Of a DNA stretch of 64,000 bases, positions 62,109 to 64,000 are shown in pieces. A program made the position numbers and the translations under genes. The notes below the pieces were generated by a model. The model was not told the origin of the DNA. It did not search any database and worked only from the letters and a program-made list of their open reading frames with translations. Positions within the stretch are counted from its first letter, which is position 1; every line of letters begins with the position of its first letter. Source of the DNA: Kyrpidia spormannii (GTDB lineage Bacteria > Bacillota > Bacilli > Kyrpidiales > Kyrpidiaceae); the NCBI RefSeq assembly GCF_002804065.1, contig NZ_CP024955.1, positions 1,364,001-1,428,000 of the forward strand, read 5' to 3'.

Positions 62109-62146
62109 TTGTCGATGGGCAGGATTTCCCGGCCCGCATCGCGAAT
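62109..62146 (+). promoter_or_regulatory. spoIIA promoter: sigma-H elements and Spo0A box
   Basis: TTGTCGAT (62109-62116) is a seven-of-eight Spo0A box. Three bases on is GCAGGATTT (62119-62127), a perfect sigma-H -35 (RnAGGAwww), then a 12-nt spacer and CGCGAAT (62140-62146). This matches the Spo0A plus sigma-H control of spoIIA in Bacillus. Confidence 0.75.
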
Positions 62147-62176
62147 TGCTGGTGAAGATCGGGAGGAGGGAAGGGC

Positions 62177-62527
62177 ATGTCTCTGGAGGTGGAGGCGGTG
62201 CATCGGTCGGGGGTCGTGGTGGCCCGGTTGCGGGGGGAGTTGGACCATCATACGTCGGATGCGGTGCGGACCAAGGTAGACGCACTTTTGGAAGAGACCG
62301 GTTCGATTCGGTTGCTGTGGAACCTGTCGGATTTGTCCTTCATGGACAGTTCAGGTCTCGGGGTGCTGCTGGGCCGGTATCGCAGGATTAGCCAGGGTGG
62401 CGGGAAGATGGCCTGCTGCGGTTTGACAGCACCCGTGCGGAAACTGTTGGAGTTGTCCGGGGTGCTGCGTATCGTGCCGGTGTATGAGGACGAGTCCAGC
62501 GGCATCGCCGCATTGAGGGAGGCCTAG
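62177..62527 (+). CDS. spoIIAA: Anti-anti-sigma factor SpoIIAA
   Basis: A 116-residue STAS-domain protein. Unphosphorylated SpoIIAA frees sigma-F from SpoIIAB in the forespore. The phosphorylation site Ser58 in [14 protein letters not shown] has the same number as in B. subtilis. A Cys pair (MACCGLT) is a small peculiarity. ATG 62177 after GGGAGGAGGG. First gene of the spoIIA operon. Confidence 0.95.
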   Translation: MSLEVEAVHRSGVVVARLRGELDHHTSDAVRTKVDALLEETGSIRLLWNLSDLSFMDSSGLGVLLGRYRRISQGGGKMACCGLTAPVRKLLELSGVLRIVPVYEDESSGIAALREA

Positions 62528-62528
62528 G

Positions 62529-62975
62529 ATGAGCGCGACACGGAATGTGATGCGATTGGAATTCTCCAGTCGATCGGAAAACGAATCCTTCGCTCGGGTG
62601 GCCGTTGCCGCATTCGTCGCTCAGCTTGATCCGACCGTGGAGGAACTCACCGAGATTAAGACCGCCGTCTCGGAAGCGGTGACGAATGCCATCATTCACG
62701 GATACGGGGACCAGGAAGGGATGGTGAGCATCACCTGCACCCTTGAGGGAGACACGGTGGAGATTATGATAGACGACCAAGGAGTGGGCATCGAGGATAT
62801 CGAGTTGGCCCGCCAGCCCATGTATACCTCTCGCCCAGATTTGGAGCGGTCGGGCATGGGCTTTACGATCATGGAAAATTTCGTGGACAAAGTCGAAATC
62901 ACGTCCCGCCCCCGCCAAGGTACCCGGGTGCGCCTGGTCAAGCGGTTGAAGAGCCGGACGACGTCGGAACACTAG
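62529..62975 (+). CDS. spoIIAB: Anti-sigma-F factor and kinase SpoIIAB
   Basis: A 148-residue GHKL ATPase that binds sigma-F (and sigma-G) and phosphorylates SpoIIAA. N-box [19 protein letters not shown] (43-60), G1 box [13 protein letters not shown] (near 80) and G2 RSGMGFTIM (near 108) are complete. ATG 62529 follows the spoIIAA stop by one base, with GGGAGGCC upstream. Confidence 0.96.
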   Translation: MSATRNVMRLEFSSRSENESFARVAVAAFVAQLDPTVEELTEIKTAVSEAVTNAIIHGYGDQEGMVSITCTLEGDTVEIMIDDQGVGIEDIELARQPMYTSRPDLERSGMGFTIMENFVDKVEITSRPRQGTRVRLVKRLKSRTTSEH

Positions 62976-62983
62976 GTGAGATC

Positions 62984-63754
62984 ATGCAACCGGAGAGGGA
63001 TTTTGGTTCGACAAAGGCGAAACTGACCGATGAACAGGTCAGGGAACTGATCGCGCAAAGTCAATCCGGGGATGCGGGGGCTCGGGAGACGCTGGTTCTC
63101 TTTAACCAGCGGCTGGTCTGGTCGGTGGTTCAGCGCTTTTTGGGTCGGGGTTATGAGCCGGAGGATCTGTTCCAGATCGGGTGTATCGGGCTGATGAAAG
63201 CGATCGACAAGTTTGATCTCAGTTATGACGTAAAATTCTCCACTTACGCCGTTCCGATGATCATCGGTGAAATTCAGCGCTTTTTGCGGGATGACGGCAC
63301 CGTCAAAGTGAGCCGATCGGTCAAGGAGACCGCCCGGCATATCCGCAGGGCCCGGGACGAGTTGGCGAAACGTTTGGGGCGGCAACCCCATATCAATGAG
63401 CTTGCCGAGGAACTGGGGATGGACCCGGCGGAAGTGGTGTTCACCCAGGACGCCATGAGGGCTCCGGCTTCGATTCACGAGACGGTGTTTGAGAACGACG
63501 GGGACCCGATTTTACTGATGGACCAGATCGCCGACGAGGAACAAGAGAAATGGTTTGATCGTCTGGCGCTCACCGATGCGTTAAACCGGCTCCCCGAACG
63601 GGAGAGGCTGATCGTGTTCCTTCGGTTTTTCAGGGACAAAACCCAATCGGAAGTGGCGGAAGTGTTGGGGATTTCTCAAGTTCAGGTCAGTCGCTTGGAG
63701 AAAAAGATCTTGAACCGGATCCGCCGGCAGCTTCTCGGCGAGGATGAGGAGTAG
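62984..63754 (+). CDS. sigF: Forespore sigma factor SigF
   Basis: A 256-residue sigma factor, the first compartment-specific regulator of the forespore. Region 2: NQRLVWSVVQRFLGRGYEPEDLFQIGCIGLMKAIDKFD; region 3: RQPHINELAEELGMD; region 4: QSEVAEVLGISQVQVSRLEKKIL. ATG 62984 after AGGTGAGAT, eight bases after spoIIAB. Region architecture matches the SigG encoded at 50863. Confidence 0.97.
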   Translation: MQPERDFGSTKAKLTDEQVRELIAQSQSGDAGARETLVLFNQRLVWSVVQRFLGRGYEPEDLFQIGCIGLMKAIDKFDLSYDVKFSTYAVPMIIGEIQRFLRDDGTVKVSRSVKETARHIRRARDELAKRLGRQPHINELAEELGMDPAEVVFTQDAMRAPASIHETVFENDGDPILLMDQIADEEQEKWFDRLALTDALNRLPERERLIVFLRFFRDKTQSEVAEVLGISQVQVSRLEKKILNRIRRQLLGEDEE

Positions 63755-63755
63755 G

Positions 63756-63787
63756 GCTTCGCCCGAAGGGAGGGCGGAGCTTTTTTT
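63756..63787 (+). terminator. Intrinsic terminator of spoIIA
   Basis: GCTTCGCCC (63756-63764) pairs with GGGCGGAGC (63772-63780), followed by seven T residues. Confidence 0.9.
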
Positions 63788-63847
63788 GGCCTTCTGGGCC
63801 GGGGGCACCGGCGGGGATGAAGGACTTTGGACGGGCGGGAAAAATTG

Positions 63848-63857
63848 GGCATACTAA
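63848..63857 (+). promoter_or_regulatory. Possible forespore -10 for spoVA
   Basis: GGGCATACTA matches the sigma-F/G -10 consensus GGnnAnAnTR, 28 bases before spoVAA. No matching GYATA -35 is seen at the right distance, so it is only suggestive. spoVA is sigma-G-dependent in Bacillus. Confidence 0.4.
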
Positions 63858-63885
63858 CGGGGAACCGGGAGGAGGCGGATTCCCT

Positions 63886-64000
63886 TGGAGTTTGCGCCGG
63901 AGGTTGATGTCTACATTCGCCCGAAGGAACGGTTGAGTCTGCGGCCCGGGGAGCACCTGACCGTCGGCCAGGCGGCGGAGGTGGTGGCGGTGGATTCCGG
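63886..64000 (+). CDS. spoVAA: Stage V sporulation protein AA (5' part)
   Basis: Only the first 38 codons are in the window: TTG start at 63886 after GGGAGGAGGCGG. The peptide VDVYIRPKERLSLRPGEHLTVGQAAEVVAV resembles the N-terminus of SpoVAA (strand, then 'LRPGD-x-ITVGDAA'). The position after sigF matches the spoIIA-spoVA order of Bacillus. SpoVA proteins form the channel that imports dipicolinic acid into the spore core. Confidence 0.75.

Noticed and set aside
1-64000. tRNA, rRNA or CRISPR array
   Set aside because: No cloverleaf with TTC-G-A type arms, no rRNA-like sequence and no regularly spaced repeat-spacer series was found on either strand by eye.

Overview
The window is about 60% GC and comes from an endospore-forming Firmicute. 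A Bacillus-type division and cell-wall cluster runs straight into spoIIGA-sigE-sigG, and a spoIIA operon is followed by the start of spoVAA. There are also an RsfA-type prespore regulator, a CtsR operator at clpP and strong Shine-Dalgarno sites with many GTG/TTG starts. The high GC and gene order suggest a thermophilic Alicyclobacillaceae relative such as Kyrpidia; that placement is inference, not a database result.

Layout. Positions 1-13.6 kb hold housekeeping genes: an IDEAL-domain protein, a LON-substrate-domain protein, an isochorismatase-fold protein, clpP, a MidA-type methyltransferase, a gapB-like dehydrogenase, cysteine desulfurase plus thiI, rsfA, and pyruvate carboxylase. Positions 13.7-17.4 kb are a decayed accessory patch: a frameshifted RCC1-repeat surface protein, an N-terminally truncated Rpn-family nuclease, an intact M48 membrane protease and a group II intron reverse-transcriptase scrap. 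Positions 17.6-20.5 kb encode a large GLUG/Big_2/SLH surface protein. Positions 20.6-28.5 kb carry an HxlR regulator, a HAD phosphatase, typA/bipA, an IscA/ErpA-type Fe-S protein, an SDR oxidoreductase, and an HMG-CoA lyase plus acyl-CoA carboxylase beta pair.

Positions 29.1-55.8 kb are a nearly complete dcw cluster: mraZ, rsmH, ftsL, a PASTA-PBP, spoVD, murE, mraY, murD, spoVE/ftsW, murG, murB, murA, divIB, two DUF881 genes, sbp, ftsA, ftsZ, spoIIGA, sigE, sigG, ylmC, pgeF, ylmE, sepF, ylmG, ylmH and divIVA. murF is absent. ileS follows, behind a terminator/antiterminator leader that looks like a diverged T-box.

From 58.7 to 62.1 kb there is a clear M-box (Mg2+-sensing ykoK) riboswitch with an intrinsic terminator. 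It lies directly upstream of a two-gene ABC transporter: a duplicated NitT/TauT-like permease and an ATPase with an extra C-terminal domain. No substrate-binding protein gene is nearby. The riboswitch strongly suggests that this transporter, which sequence family alone would call nitrate/taurine-like, is expressed at low Mg2+ and may move Mg2+ or a related cation. This is the most interesting system in the window.

The last part is spoIIAA-spoIIAB-sigF, behind a Spo0A box and a sigma-H-type promoter, and then the 5' end of spoVAA. Many regulatory sites are readable: a CtsR operator, MraZ repeats, sigma-F/G and sigma-H type promoters, Spo0A boxes, and a palindrome at the spoIIG promoter. No tRNA, rRNA or CRISPR array was seen.
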